A stretch of 64,000 bases of DNA, from assembly GCA_029641185.1 (NCBI GenBank), contig JAPWGK010000001.1, positions 3,794,501 through 3,858,500 on the forward strand. Direction: 5' to 3'. The notes below the pieces were generated by a model. The model was not told where the DNA came from and made no database searches. It saw only the letters and a list, made by a program, of their open reading frames with translations. This DNA is from Pseudofabraea citricarpa. Lineage: Eukaryota; Ascomycota; Leotiomycetes; Helotiales; Dermateaceae. Every line of letters begins with the position of its first letter. The first letter of the stretch is position 1. The translations under genes were made by a program, and so were the position numbers. Below are positions 10,751 through 22,026 of this stretch, in pieces.

Positions 10751-13700
10751 ATGGACGCTACCGCAGGACCCTCACTTGATCATCTCACTGCACCTTATGA
10801 AGAAAAATGGGGGCTCTTGAAAGATGTTATGGCTCGGCTCTACATGGACGAGAAGAAGTCGTTCAAAGAGATTGTTGAAATCATGAAGGCAGATTACAGG
10901 TTCTATGCGACGTAAGTAACAATCTATCTGTTGCATTCTTTATATCCGTGATTCCGATAGTTGACTGTGTTGTGTGTTCGCAGTGAAAAGCAATACAAAC
11001 GTCAATTTGGTCTCTGGAACATGAAGAGAGCTCTGTCGACCAAGAAGAAGGCTCAGATTAGCAAGGCCTTGGAAACTCGAGCGCAAAAAGGGAAGTCTTC
11101 CGAAGTGCTTCACAATGGCAAAGTCGAAGTTCAAAAGATTAGAAGGCATATGAAGGAACAAGCAAGGCGGGAAATATCCATATGGACAAGCATGAACAAC
11201 GGGGCGGTGGATATCGAGAACCTTTCTGGACATGCCCTACAGTGTGGCAATAGAGTGTGAGAATTCTTGTTATTTCTCTCCTATTCCAAGTATTCTAACT
11301 CCGGATATAGGTTCATGAATTGGAGCATGCCTGGTGCTATCTTACGGTCGCTAAAATCCAATGTCGTAGACCACACTTCGCCTTGTACGTATCCTATTTC
11401 AATACCTCTTATCGTTCTGCGATGTCAAAACTTTAAATTACATCGTCAAACATCGTCTGACTCTGAAACATTCAGATTCATCTATTGGAACCCCGATGAG
11501 CGGTGTTTTGGTTGCTACTCCGTCATCAAATGCTGGGCCATCGCCTAGAAATCCTCCATCGCCTGGTGATCTCTTGCCACCAAACAGCGAACAATCTGCT
11601 ATGACCGTTGTAGTCCAAGAGAATCTCAAGATCAACAGAGCACATCTCTTCGTTCAAAAACACCACAAAGAATTATTCCAAGGGATGAACCTACAAGAGC
11701 AATGGTAAGTTTCAAAAAACCTGGGACAGATTTACTTGCTAATCTACGACAAGTATTACCACTGATTGGATGTATCAATTCTGGCAATACTGTTTTACAA
11801 CAGCAAGGACTTGGGGTCGAGGACCACGAACTTGGAACTCCTCAAATCTCAGATTCGAGCAGTTCTCAGAAGGAACAACTGAGAGCCTGCCTGGTACTCC
11901 CGCCATGAATGTCAACCCCGCAAAGCATAATTTGCATCACCAAAGTTCTCAGAATAGGTTTTCCCAAAGCTCTAGAATTCATACACCAGGGGATTTATGT
12001 CATTGGAGCATCCACGTTCCTGAGATTCCGTATGAAGACATACCTTCACCCATACTAGATGAAAGCCCGGCCGATCCGGACAACGAAGACACATGGAGAC
12101 CGTGGAACCAGCGTGAAAGTACTAGCATCCATGCTTTTGTGAATTCAATACAGAAAAATCTTGAGAGCAACGAGTTCAGTACCTTCGACGTTCAAGAGCT
12201 TCCAGTCTCGTCAGGTCAGATAGCCAGAGCTGCAAAGCGATCCCCAAAGCAGTTATTAGAAGAAGCATTCGGCTTCAGTATCATGGCGCGCAACGAAGAA
12301 CTTGCCTGTGACATGATAAATCGCATTAACAGGGAAAAGTTTTCTTTACATGATATTTATCCCTTGCATCTTGCCTCGAGCTACTTGGATGGATCGAAAA
12401 CCTGTTGTCGCTTATTTGATGCCATTGTGATAGGCATGACAACAGGCGAGAGCTCTATACGTAAGCTTTATGTCAACCATCTTAACCATACAGTCCTCGA
12501 CAATCTCATGATAGCTATCTTGAAGGCCCATACCTCGTGCAGCCCAATAATGGTAGACGAGGCCTTCAAAAACGAGCAACGATTCGCAGGGGAAGAGGTC
12601 GACATCTGCGGGAGATGGGACGCGGACTCTGACTGCATCCGGAGTCTTCAGGCAAGTGGCAATCCCACGATACCTTGGCATTGGAAGCATATGTTCTGTC
12701 ATACATCCATACAAGCTATAACTCATTGTATTGGAGCTCTCTTCACTCCACATTGGGCCCCTGATATCAATACACCGAGCGGTTTGTTCCTCAAGCGCTG
12801 TCATAACGAAGATTGTGGACTAAAGCTCCAGCTCAAATCTCTCCATACTCTAGTCGTCACCGCAGTCTATCTTGCGCAACTAGGAAGTGATGGGGAAAAC
12901 CTTTTCGGAATGGTCGCATGCCTGCTCTGTCTCCTAGGAAAAGGTGTAAATCCGCTACTAAAAGCACATGTTTCGTTGATGGCTCTCCTGAGTAGCGATG
13001 ATAGCCAGGAGTGTAGTCATTCAGAGCTTGATCCCTTGGAACTTGCACATAGAGTACCACAAGATATCATTTCCAATTGGCCACAGGAACGTATAATCGG
13101 TTGGAAGATATTCTGTGCCGTCCTCGAGATGTCACAAAATGAATGGAACCCTCCACCACGTCCTGAGCCTGTAAGACACATTGCCACGGAAAATCTTCAG
13201 AGTATATACGGTGCTTTCCTCGAAGACGTGGGAGAATACGCTGCAAATGCCGAACTTTCATTTATGGATGCAAATGGACAAGACCAGAGCAATAAGAAGT
13301 ATGAAAAGGAACACGGGCCCAGTGAGGACACCAACGACGATTCCGACGACGATTCCGACCCGGAGAATGCTGAAGGCTTCCCCGCATATTGCCCTGATCG
13401 TTACGGATGCAAAAATCTGCAAGAGAACTTCTTTGGCAAGAACAAAAACTTGGCGACTCTTTGGGCTGCCGTGCAGACCGAATTATTAACCTATAGAAGA
13501 ATTTCTGAAGGTGATGCATGGATTTCAGAAAATTTTGACATGGAATCTGCTCTTGAAAGTCTAGAAAATGGAGCCGAACTATCTATTGGACTTGTATCCA
13601 AGAATATGATGAAAGATTACTGTGTATGTGGTACCTTTTGCGATTCATATCCTCTATACGCCCTCGTCGAAGAAGCTTCTGCATACTACTTCTCGAACCT

Positions 13701-13761
13701 AGAAGACTGGAATCGATCGACCTTCTTGGCCCCGTCTGACTTTGCAGTATATGATATTTGA
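10751..13761 (+). CDS. Clr5-domain protein, 914 aa
   Basis: Exons are 10751-10911, 10984-11256, 11311-11384, 11476-11704 and 11754-13761; every join keeps frame. Residues about 15-80 match the fungal Clr5 domain: a W..LK..M..LY start, a K.I..IM...Y.F.AT core and a final QYKRQFGLWNMK. This domain, named after a fission-yeast silencing factor, is found at the N-terminus of many uncharacterised ascomycete proteins. A Ser/Pro-rich linker follows (about 150-240). The long C-terminal part (about 250-914) has no domain I recognise; it includes an acidic DDSDDDSDPE patch near residue 780 and several Trp/Cys-rich segments. A role in chromatin or transcription is inference only. The gene lies between a degenerate repeat and an AT-rich repeat array. 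Confidence 0.8.
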
Positions 13762-14874
13762 TAGGAAAGAAACTCAACAGCTGGCCTCTTTCTAGATTAT
13801 TTATTGTTTACAGCACGGCATTCATCATTTTATCTGGTTTTATTCTTTATTTTCTCGCTTTCCCGATCATACAATTATTGGTTTCAAGTCCATCATTTTT
13901 TTGCCATATGGTACAGGCTGGAGTTCCACCCTAATCAGCTGGCTTGATAGGCCATTAAAATGGAAGGGAAGGGGTAGTAGCTTAATTCAAATTAACTATT
14001 TTTCAGGTAGAAAAGTTTCATAGTATTTGAAATGGTCGCACAGAGAAAGAACAAACTATACCTATATTGGACTTCATTTTGAGGATAATAAGTATATGCC
14101 CCTATGATAAGTACCCGTTAATAGAAACTTGAAATTATTAATAAAATATGAGTCTGGACGCAATGCTTCTTCAAATTGTGGATTGTTCTGTTGGAAATAC
14201 TCTAGATCAGCTTGGCTGTCCTTTGAAGAGCTGTACTATTTTAGACTGCCCTGGAAACTGTTCTTTTGTTCATTACTGTCTTTCAAAGATGTTTCTCCCT
14301 CCTATAACTAGGTTTGAATTGAATTCCCTTCCTAGTTCCTACTTGGCATATTCCTCTGACACTCAAAGGTTTTCTTTATAATTCCACAATTATCTTTGTC
14401 GCCACGGCAAGTTTCATATAATTCTCCTATAAGGGAATATATACGTCTTTCTTAAAAGAATTATATTTTAAAATTTGGGTTAACTTACTAGTTCTAATTA
14501 AAGTTATAATTTCATGAAACTAATAAATCAGCCGTACTTATATGCTAATACCCTCCTGTAGACTGTTCTTGAAAATTGAAATTCATAGCATTCTCTTACT
14601 AAGCAGTGCTGTCTTTTGTTTCTTGGATATCAGATATCGCTTTCTATTTACTGAAACAATTGCAGTCTCTATATTTCCAGATATCTGACTGACAGGAAAT
14701 ATTTGTAATTTTAATTTTGATAAAAATATTTAATGAATTTGACAAGGGTATACTGCTACTAGATTACTAATGAAAATATAACATGGAATGAATCAATAAT
14801 ACATGCAATTGCCAAAGTTCATGTAAAAATAAAGTGTAAAATAGACTGTGAAATTCACTCAGATGCTCACAAGT
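13762..14874. other. AT-rich intergenic block
   Basis: Base composition drops sharply to AT-rich after the Clr5-domain gene and remains so up to the repeat array. No credible gene is present. One 77-aa frame (14148-14381) is cysteine-rich but lacks a signal peptide and sits in AT-rich DNA. The composition could reflect repeat-induced point mutation of an old element, which I cannot quantify by eye. Confidence 0.6.
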
Positions 14875-16346
14875 CCGTCATGCAACGAAATCACTGTCTG
14901 TAAAATGAGAAATAGCTAGCAGGTAATAAAAGAATCTTAGCATTTATATTTTACTCAGTTACTTATAGGTCCGTCATGCAACGAAACTATGTTCATCTGA
15001 TATAACCAGCTGACAGATCACAAATATTTCTAAGATACCTATTCATTTTGATTCACTCAGTTACTTATGGGTCCGTCATGCAACAAAATTATCCTACTTG
15101 AGAGCCATCTGTCACCAGATATCTCTTATCATATCTCTTATCAACGTCCGTCATGCAACGAGATTATACCATCTGACAAGGAAGCTGAAGGAACTATCTA
15201 TCAACAGATATCTGACTGTTATCATATTCCCTGATAAGGTCCGTCACGCAACGAACTCATCCCACATGGCTAGCCAGACAATCAGATTTATCTTATCATA
15301 TTTCTTATCAAGATCCGTTACGCAACGAAATTATGTTTCTTTGTTAACAAATAAATTACCTAGTTGAGAACGAATAATTCACTCAGGTCCGTCATGCAAC
15401 GATATTATGCTTTATAGCCAACTATACTCTAAGAGCTATCAGACATCAGATCTTTCTTATCAAATCTCTTATCAAAGTCCGTAACGCAACGAAATTAGAT
15501 GACAGGCAAGATCTATAGCTAGATATTTCTTATCTTATCTGCGGATAATGTCCGTCATGCAACGAATTTTCTAAGACTTATAAATTATCATATATCTCTT
15601 ATCATATCTCTTATCAAGGTCCGTTATGCAACGAAGCTACACCATAGCACACATCAGCTTATTTGCTATATGATTCACCTCTTCAGGCCCGTCATGCAAC
15701 GGAATTATACTATACAGCTCCAGATCTGTCTTATTCACTTGGAAATGTCCGTTGTGCAACGAATTTCTAGAGAGTTAGTTATTCATATGTCACTATATAT
15801 TTCTTATTAACACTACTGTCAAGGTCCGTCATGCAACGAAGTTATACAACACCATGCAACCTGGTACATGATTCACTGAAAACCCGTCATGCAACGAAAT
15901 CATATTATATACCTGGGCCCAGTATCCAATTCACCTGCTAAAGCCCGTCATGCAACGAACCTGTATTACACAGCCTGGATGGTGCACAATTCACTGAAAG
16001 CTCGTCATGCAACGAAGTTACACTATACAGACTGGCATATAAATTCACCGAAAGCTCGTCATGCAACGAAGTTACACTATACAGACTGGTATATAGATTC
16101 ACCGAAAGCTCGTCATGCAACGGACTTGTATCACACAGCCTGGATGGTACACAATTCACTGAAAGCTCGTCATGCAACGAAATTATACAATCTATAGCCA
16201 GATATTTCTTCTTATCTAAACTGCGGATAATGTCCGTCATGCAACGAAATTGTATTATATACCTAGGTAGCTTGGTATAAAGCCCGGTTGGCATTCACTG
16301 AGAGCCGTCATGCAACGAAAGTAGCTATGATTTCGTTGCATGACGG
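14875..16346. repeat. Interspersed short-repeat array (21 direct copies plus 1 inverted copy)
   Basis: A core close to CCGTCATGCAACGAAAT recurs with starts at 14875, 14971, 15073, 15148, 15241, 15315, 15389, 15479, 15552, 15621, 15689, 15749, 15826, 15884, 15945, 16002, 16056, 16110, 16167, 16233 and 16305. A reverse-complement copy lies at 16331-16346. Spacing falls from about 100 bp at the left to 54-60 bp at the right. Copies vary at one to three positions (CCGTTA, CCGTAACG, TCGTCATG). Spacers are AT-rich and fall into families, such as TATCATATCTCTTATCAAG and AATTCACTGAAAG before the core. It resembles a CRISPR in layout only: spacing is irregular, spacers are related to one another and the host is a eukaryote. 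Confidence 0.9.
16305..16346. repeat. Perfect inverted repeat (hairpin) closing the array
   Basis: The last direct copy (16305-16320) and the inverted copy (16331-16346) are exact 16-base complements, CCGTCATGCAACGAAA against TTTCGTTGCATGACGG, separated by 10 bases. Sequence after the inverted copy (TCACCAGGTGAATTGGATACT) is the reverse complement of the flank of the copy at 15945, so a whole unit was inverted. Confidence 0.9.
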
Positions 16347-16579
16347 GCTTCACCAGGTGAATTGGATACTAACCAGGCTGCATATTTCGAGTATTCTTTA
16401 GCACCAGTGATACATCAGGGTTAAGAGAGGTCAGAAGAGCAATTGGAGTTAAGCATAGTGTCTGAAATAATGTGGTTTATAAAAGTGTGATAAGTACAAG
16501 AATCGTGCCAAGGCAAGACGAGAACCAGCAGAATAAGATATTTCCATCCTTCTAATCATGAATCGTTTTGAATAAACCA

Positions 16580-17712
16580 CTAAAAACTCACTGTCTTCCC
16601 AGTCTTAGCGCTCTCCTTGGCTGCCTCAATAATCCTCAGCAAATCCCGAGCCTCGCTAGCCTTCACTGGCACCGCACCCTCACCACCACCATCAACAGCC
16701 TTCGCGAACCCCTCATACAGAGTAGCATAAGTCTTGGGCTCAATGTTCTGTAACGTACTGCCCTTCGGCTTGCCGTCCTCAAGGACCACCAGACTTCCTG
16801 ATCTGGAACTTTCTTCAACACCAAATCCCTTATCTCCAGGCTTCATTCCAAGCTTCAGTTGGTCCTCTTGAACATCAAGATGGAATTTCTTGAAACTGCC
16901 TTGGGAACCACGAACCCAGTAGCGGAGCTGGTCAGTCTCGACGCACAACACACCCGCTTTCACCGTCACCAATGGTCCGCTCTTGCCGTACCCAAGCAAC
17001 ACGGTAATGCTATCAGGTTCTGCATCACCGTCATCTCTCTGATTGGCAAACACAGCATTGACAGTCTTAGGCAAGCCGAAGAGAACGAAAGCCTGATCGA
17101 TCAGATGTGTGCCAAGATCATAAACCACACCACCAGCATTTTCCATTCCCAGACTGCCCTTCCAATTGCTCGGCTTGACAGGTTTATAGCGATCGAAGTG
17201 TGTATTGAACTCCACCACTCTCCCCAGTTTCCCATCATCGATCAACTTCCGCAGCGTCAAGAAATCCGTATCCCATCTTCGGTTCTGGTATACGCAGATC
17301 AGCTTGCCGGTCTTAGTGCCGATCTCGATGAGCTGCTGTGCTTCCTGGGATGTAGGCACGAAAGGCTTCTCGACAATGACGTGCTTGCCAGCCTCGAGCG
17401 CCGCTTTGGTGAAGTTAAAGTGCGTCTCGGGTGTGGTGGTGATGACAATTATGGAGAGTGAAGGGTCAGCGATCAGCTCGTCTGCCGAGTGGTAGATCTT
17501 GGCTTCGGGGTGGTCTTTCGAGGCATCGTCGTCTGGTTTGGGAGTTCGTTGCACGATGGCAGCGAGTTTGAAGGACGGCGTTACTGCTATGAGAGGGATG
17601 TGGAAGACTTTGGCAGATAAGCTGGACGTGGTTTCAGTATGCTGCAAGTGAGGGGGTGGAGGGGTACATACCCGTAGCCAATAACTCCAACGTTTTGTGT
17701 CTTGTTGGCCAT
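16580..17712 (-). CDS. Gfo/Idh/MocA-family NAD(P)-dependent oxidoreductase
   Basis: Exon 1 is 17712-17672 and exon 2 is 17621-16580, with a 50-bp intron; the product is 360 aa. The splice restores the N-terminal dinucleotide-binding turn VGVIGYGLSAKVFHIP. The EKP motif typical of this family is present (HVIVEKPF, about residue 100), followed by a C-terminal alpha/beta domain with GGVVYDLGTHLIDQA and a conserved DLG..H pair. Family members oxidise or reduce sugars, inositols or related polyols. The substrate cannot be told from sequence. A predicted cytosolic enzyme is expected, as there is no targeting peptide. It is divergent from the EF-hand gene with 660 bp between starts. Confidence 0.9.
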
Positions 17713-18372
17713 TGTGAGTACTTTTGAAGAGTAGAAGGAAAGGAAATATCGATAGCTATATAAGAGATATAGACGCAGGTAAAGAAGTCGCCTACCTACG
17801 GATACACTTGCCTCAAGAACAGAGAAGAATGGAGTGACCTGCCTTCCGTAAGACTACCGTACGGGAACTGGTGGACAGCAGACATTGGATGGATGACGAT
17901 GGGTGGTGGGATGAACATGTGGAGTAAAAAAGTGAGCGGACGGCCGAGATCCGTCCAGAACAGGGCAAAATCACCGAATGTCACCCACAGCCATCACATG
18001 ACCAGACTCGAAACACCAAAACCCCTCCTCTGAGACTCTTCCCAGCGTGCAACCCGGCTGACAACAAACTTGGTGATGGCTTCAATGGAACGGGTTGAGT
18101 AAGGCTGACGAGATAAGTTTGGGGTTGCGTTGTGATGTGACGAAGATCTACGTTCCCTGACAGGGGCTGATGCTTTCCGAGTATGAGGCGCGGACGTGAG
18201 CGAAGCTGCAAGAAAAAAGAAGCCCCTTTTGCCTGTTGCAGAGCCGGATCCCCACAGCATTAAAAGCACAAATACCCCTACGGTGCAGAGATAGCTTCCT
18301 TCGTATTGAACTTTCTCATCCTTACCAGCCCTTCTTATACCCATAATCGCTACCTTATCATAATTCTTAAAA
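17713..18372. promoter_or_regulatory. Divergent promoter region between the oxidoreductase and EF-hand genes
   Basis: These 660 bases separate the two opposed start codons and must hold both promoters. No TATA box or binding site stands out. Confidence 0.5.
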
Positions 18373-19114
18373 ATGGTGAGCCTTGATGGCGTTTCTGTCT
18401 CTGGCTTGTACTGATATGTTTCTGTTCCTTGTCATAGGCCAAACCACTCTCTGCTGAAGAAGTCCAGATCCTCAAAGAGGCATTTGATGAATATGTAAGC
18501 CAGGCATAACTCCTCCGAAGATTATGCAGAAACTCATAATCCTACCAGGACACCGACAAGGGAGGGAATATCACCGTTGAAGAATTCGGCCGGGTCATGA
18601 AAGAATCGGGACAGAACCCTTCAGAAGAGGAGCTTGCCCAGATTATCAGAGAAGTCGATCTCGACGGCGATGGAACCATCTACTTTGATGGTAAAGTGTC
18701 CTTGATCTTTCACATGTTGATGCATTTCTAACTCACGTGACAGAATTCATTGCTATGATGACTGGACGATCTCGCCATCCAGCTCCTGAGCCTGCTGCAG
18801 AGCCAGTTCCGCAGATTCAGGTTGATTCAGAGGCAGAATATAAGTCTGCTTGGAAGGAATTTGATTCTTCTCTCCAAGGATCCATCACTACTAGCCAGTT
18901 GAGACAGGTTGTCGCTAATATCGGCATGACGGTTACTGATGTCGAGATTGAGGAGATCATGAATACTGTAGATGGCGATGATAGAATTAGCTGTTGGTGG
19001 TCCCCACTCCTCCAATTTCCCTTCCGGAGACTAATGACTTGAGTAGATCGCGAGTTCTTGGAATTTGCAAAGAGGAAGGAGGTTGATGATATTGTTGGAG
19101 ATTACGGTGCATAG
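18373..19114 (+). CDS. Calmodulin-like EF-hand protein, 172 aa
   Basis: Exons are 18373-18375 (the ATG alone), 18438-18494, 18549-18690, 18744-18992 and 19047-19114. The protein has a calmodulin-like fold with two EF-hand pairs. Loop 1 (DTDKGGNITVEE) and loop 2 (DLDGDGTIYFDE) look able to bind calcium. Loop 3 (DSSLQGSITTSQ) and loop 4 (DGDDRISYRE) are degenerate. A Pro/Ala-rich linker of about 25 residues lies between the pairs. It is longer than true calmodulin (about 149 aa) and diverged in the C-lobe, so it is more likely a calmodulin-like or myosin-light-chain-like regulator than the essential calmodulin. The last intron uses a weak GTTGGT donor, chosen because it restores ISYREFLEFAKRK. 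Confidence 0.85.
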
Positions 19115-20007
19115 ATTCCAAAAGGATAGGTGCGGGTGGAGCAACTTGGTCCGGTATATTTCTAGTAGATGTTATTCCTTGAAATATGTTAATATGTTTG
19201 AGCTACCGAGATCTAGCATCAAGTGTTTCAAGTGATTTCAAGCCCTAAGATGCTTGTTTTGCATGGCATGCACACGTATAGCTAGATCTTTTGCGTATCA
19301 CTGATTTTGGTTGATGATAATTTACAAATGTATAGTTCATCACTGTCCAGTAAGCCCATCAGCAGATATTTCCAGGACGTTGGCCCCAGAAGTCTGTGCT
19401 CATGAGATTCTTGGCTGCTCTAATTTCCACTAAATTCTAATGGTTACATTTCAGATGAAGATTGATCTATCTACCTTATTGTTGATTGGAGTACGATGGA
19501 TTATTCTAAGTTTAGCAAATTTTCTAACAACTGCTCCTTGTTCAATAAGATCACCCTCGCTTGTGTATCTCGCTTCCTTTATGTTGACTTTAAACCAGTC
19601 TTCACTTAATGCATGTCGCAATCGACTATATGAAATACATAATGGGTACACTATTTAATTTGCTAGACCTTTGAAACGATGTATCATTGCTAAGAAAAAT
19701 TATAAATTGTTTTAGGAAACCGTTTGTAACAAGGTGAGTTGGTTGGTATGATACTTTGAGACACTCTTTACATCATCTCTCACCATGGGAATGGAAAAGT
19801 CAACTAATCAAGAAGTTTCACTCTTATTAAAGAGCTACTAGCTATTATGATAGTTATAGATCATTATTCCAAAACATTTACCGACATTTGTTGCCTCTTG
19901 TAATACATTTGCTTATAAAATCCTTCCCAATAAGGTTTCTTCATCTGTCCAAAGTCTTCCCATCCCCCCCTGCCTCAATAAAATACATCATAGTGTACGC
20001 CAGCAAT
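19115..20007. other. Intergenic, AT-rich, no gene seen
   Basis: The left part is the 3' flank of the EF-hand gene. A 66-codon minus-strand frame at 19451-19651 has protein-like composition (DWFKVNIKEARYTSEG), but I could not attach it to a start, exon partner or domain. It may be a decayed gene fragment. Confidence 0.5.
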
Positions 20008-20592
20008 CTACCAAGGAATTGAATAAGGATCTCGAGGCCCCCTAGGGTACCGCTTGCGAAAATTCGATTCCTCTAAAACCTTGAACGTCTCTGGATCTTT
20101 CTTAGGGTCCACTCGATTTGCCTCGTCTACAAAATAGTGTTCATATGAGAGAGAATTCTGATCCAAAAGCATTTTCAGGATCGAAGGACATCTGTCCTGC
20201 AACGCCAACTGACCAACTGAGTCGACCAGGCGCTGTTGTTGACCAGTAAGCGGGCGAAGTTTCTCGTCTACCTTTTGCGGATCGCCTGTACGGTAAGCTG
20301 CGAAGACGTCTTCAAACGGGGTGGCATCTACTATATTTCAGATAATCTCCTTCTATGAGCGCAAAGAAATCATACCTGTGACTGTCACAAGACGAGAAAA
20401 GCATCGAATGCTGTATGCAAATGGGTCTTCTCTCTCGATTTGACGATCTCTTCCCCGAACTGTCCAGAAATCACCATTATCGGCATCATGACTGACCCCA
20501 GTGCAGTGGGCTAAAAGATGGTGAACATATTCTTCATCTGTGATCGCTCCCCTCTTCTTAGCTTGAACCGCCTCTAGATAACAAAGTGTCAT
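20008..20592 (-). CDS. Hypothetical protein, 179 aa, two exons
   Basis: I do not recognise this protein. Exon 1 is 20592-20376 and exon 2 is 20330-20008, joined by a 45-bp intron (GTATGA donor, ATATAG acceptor) that keeps frame. The product is soluble-looking and charged, with a helical N-terminal half (EEYVHHLLAHC) and a C-terminal half containing LTGQQQRLVDSVGQLALQ and ending in PYSIPW. The first half of exon 2 resembles a helical repeat, but no family can be named. The sequence before the ATG (CTAATATCATTAG) looks like a 3' splice site, so the true start may be in an exon upstream. Confidence 0.6.
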
Positions 20593-20964
20593 GTCTAATG
20601 ATATTAGTAAGAGTAGTCGTCTTCAAGTTGAACCTTCTTGTGAGAGCTATGGTCGTTTGTGGAGTTTGCAGTCTCACACGAGAGGAGATGGAGGTTTATA
20701 TGATCAAAATACCCTGTCCCTTGTGTATCGGCTAAACCACAAGTGTGTCTTACTGCATAAATTACGTACTACTGTCAAGGCAAACGTCTAATATAATTCA
20801 TTACCTGCTACCACCAAAGTTCAGAAATCAGCTAGCGTTTTGACACTCAACACACACATACACAATTGACTGTTGCATTGCACATAGCACTCAGCATATT
20901 CTCCAAGAAATCCACAATAAATACCCTGCTCCCACATGATAACACAGGCGGCCTAACCAAACAT
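20593..20964. other. Intergenic between two minus-strand genes
   Basis: These 372 bases carry the possible upstream exon of the 20008 gene and the 3' flank of the secreted orphan. Nothing else stands out. Confidence 0.5.
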
Positions 20965-22026
20965 CTACCACGCAATATCATAGTCCCCATATCTGTTCGG
21001 ATTACGATTACATTGCTGCCTCTCTTCCAACCCTCCTACCACAACAGAAGAACGCGCTGTAGTTGTGCCAGCTCGAACCCACCAATTATTGATATACCTA
21101 GCTTGACCAGTTGGGTCAAGGGCATCAATTCTATTTACCTGTCTATGAACACCTGGAGTAGTCTCCAGGTTTGTTCCTGGACGCACAGAAAGACGTTGAA
21201 ACTCGACTTGTCCCCAGATGCCACTCATTATAACCTGCCCATTGCCTCCCGGAGCCAGATTGGAATCCATCACTAAAGCTGTGCCACCGCAAAAGTATGC
21301 CATGGCATCAGACATTCTTTCGAAGTATGATTGGCGGACTTCGTTTCTCACGCCCTGTTGGACGTCAGGCTGAATGATACACCGCATTGGATTCGATGCC
21401 GTCTGTCGATCTGAATAGTACATCGGGTCCCAAAGATCCTATCTCGTTAGCTAGAAGGATAAAGACTTTTATGAAACTTACCCAGATCGTTATCCATCCC
21501 CGCTGTGGTGCAAGATCTTGTGCAGCGTTGCTTAATCCTGCAGTGTAGAATAGGCAAGTATCTTCAGCTGGTGTGCAAAGCCTATTATTGATGAACCACT
21601 ATTACACCGGTTAGTGTGAATTAAACTGGAAATTTATTAACTGACATTTAAATCGAACTGACTGGGGCACAAGCATTGCACATAACCGGGATCATCTGGA
21701 GAAAATGCGTCTCCTCCGGCATACGGAATTGTTTTGCCGGGAGGAAGATCATCCCATCGTCGACCAAGCGTAAATGTATCTATTCGTTGCGAGGACCGGG
21801 TCTTCAAACCAGAAGAATTTGACGAAGGGGGAATTGGTACGAAAGCAGAATCCGTAGCATTTGAGAACACAATTGGAATGCCAGCATAAGCCGTCAATGC
21901 TTCCTTTTGAGCGAAGCCAATGGCAAGATGCTCAAGTTCGGGACTCAATTCTTGAATCGCCTGAACGACCGAGCTCGCAACAAAAACACCAAAGGTAAAG
22001 AGAATTGCCTTGCGATACATCTTCAT
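20965..22026 (-). CDS. Secreted protein of unknown function, 323 aa
   Basis: Exons are 22026-21646, 21598-21482 and 21438-20965, all phase 0, with introns of 47 and 43 bp. The N-terminus (MKMYRKAILFTFGVFVASS) is a good signal peptide with likely cleavage after VQA. No transmembrane segment follows, so secretion or wall association is expected. Five or so cysteines and two N-glycosylation sequons (NAT, NSS) fit an extracellular protein. The central part contains CLCPSQFDLNWFINNRLC and RGWITIWDLWDPMYYS. I know no family for it. It is divergent from the secreted SGNH hydrolase gene, which makes shared regulation plausible but unproven. The start was placed at the first ATG of the signal peptide; the open frame continues further upstream without one that fits. 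Confidence 0.7.

Noticed and set aside
11255..11388. Alternative Clr5-gene splicing giving VHELEHAWCYLTVAKIQC in exon 3
   Set aside because: The peptide looks attractive, but no donor then joins exon 4 without an immediate stop. The GTGAGA donor at 11257 gives a consistent frame through all five exons.
14148..14381. Cysteine-rich 77-aa small secreted protein
   Set aside because: It has six or so cysteines but no signal peptide and lies in AT-rich non-coding DNA; composition can arise by chance.
14875..16346. CRISPR array
   Set aside because: The host is a eukaryote, spacing varies from 54 to 102 bp, spacers are related to each other, repeats are imperfect and no cas gene is present. Annotated as an interspersed repeat instead.
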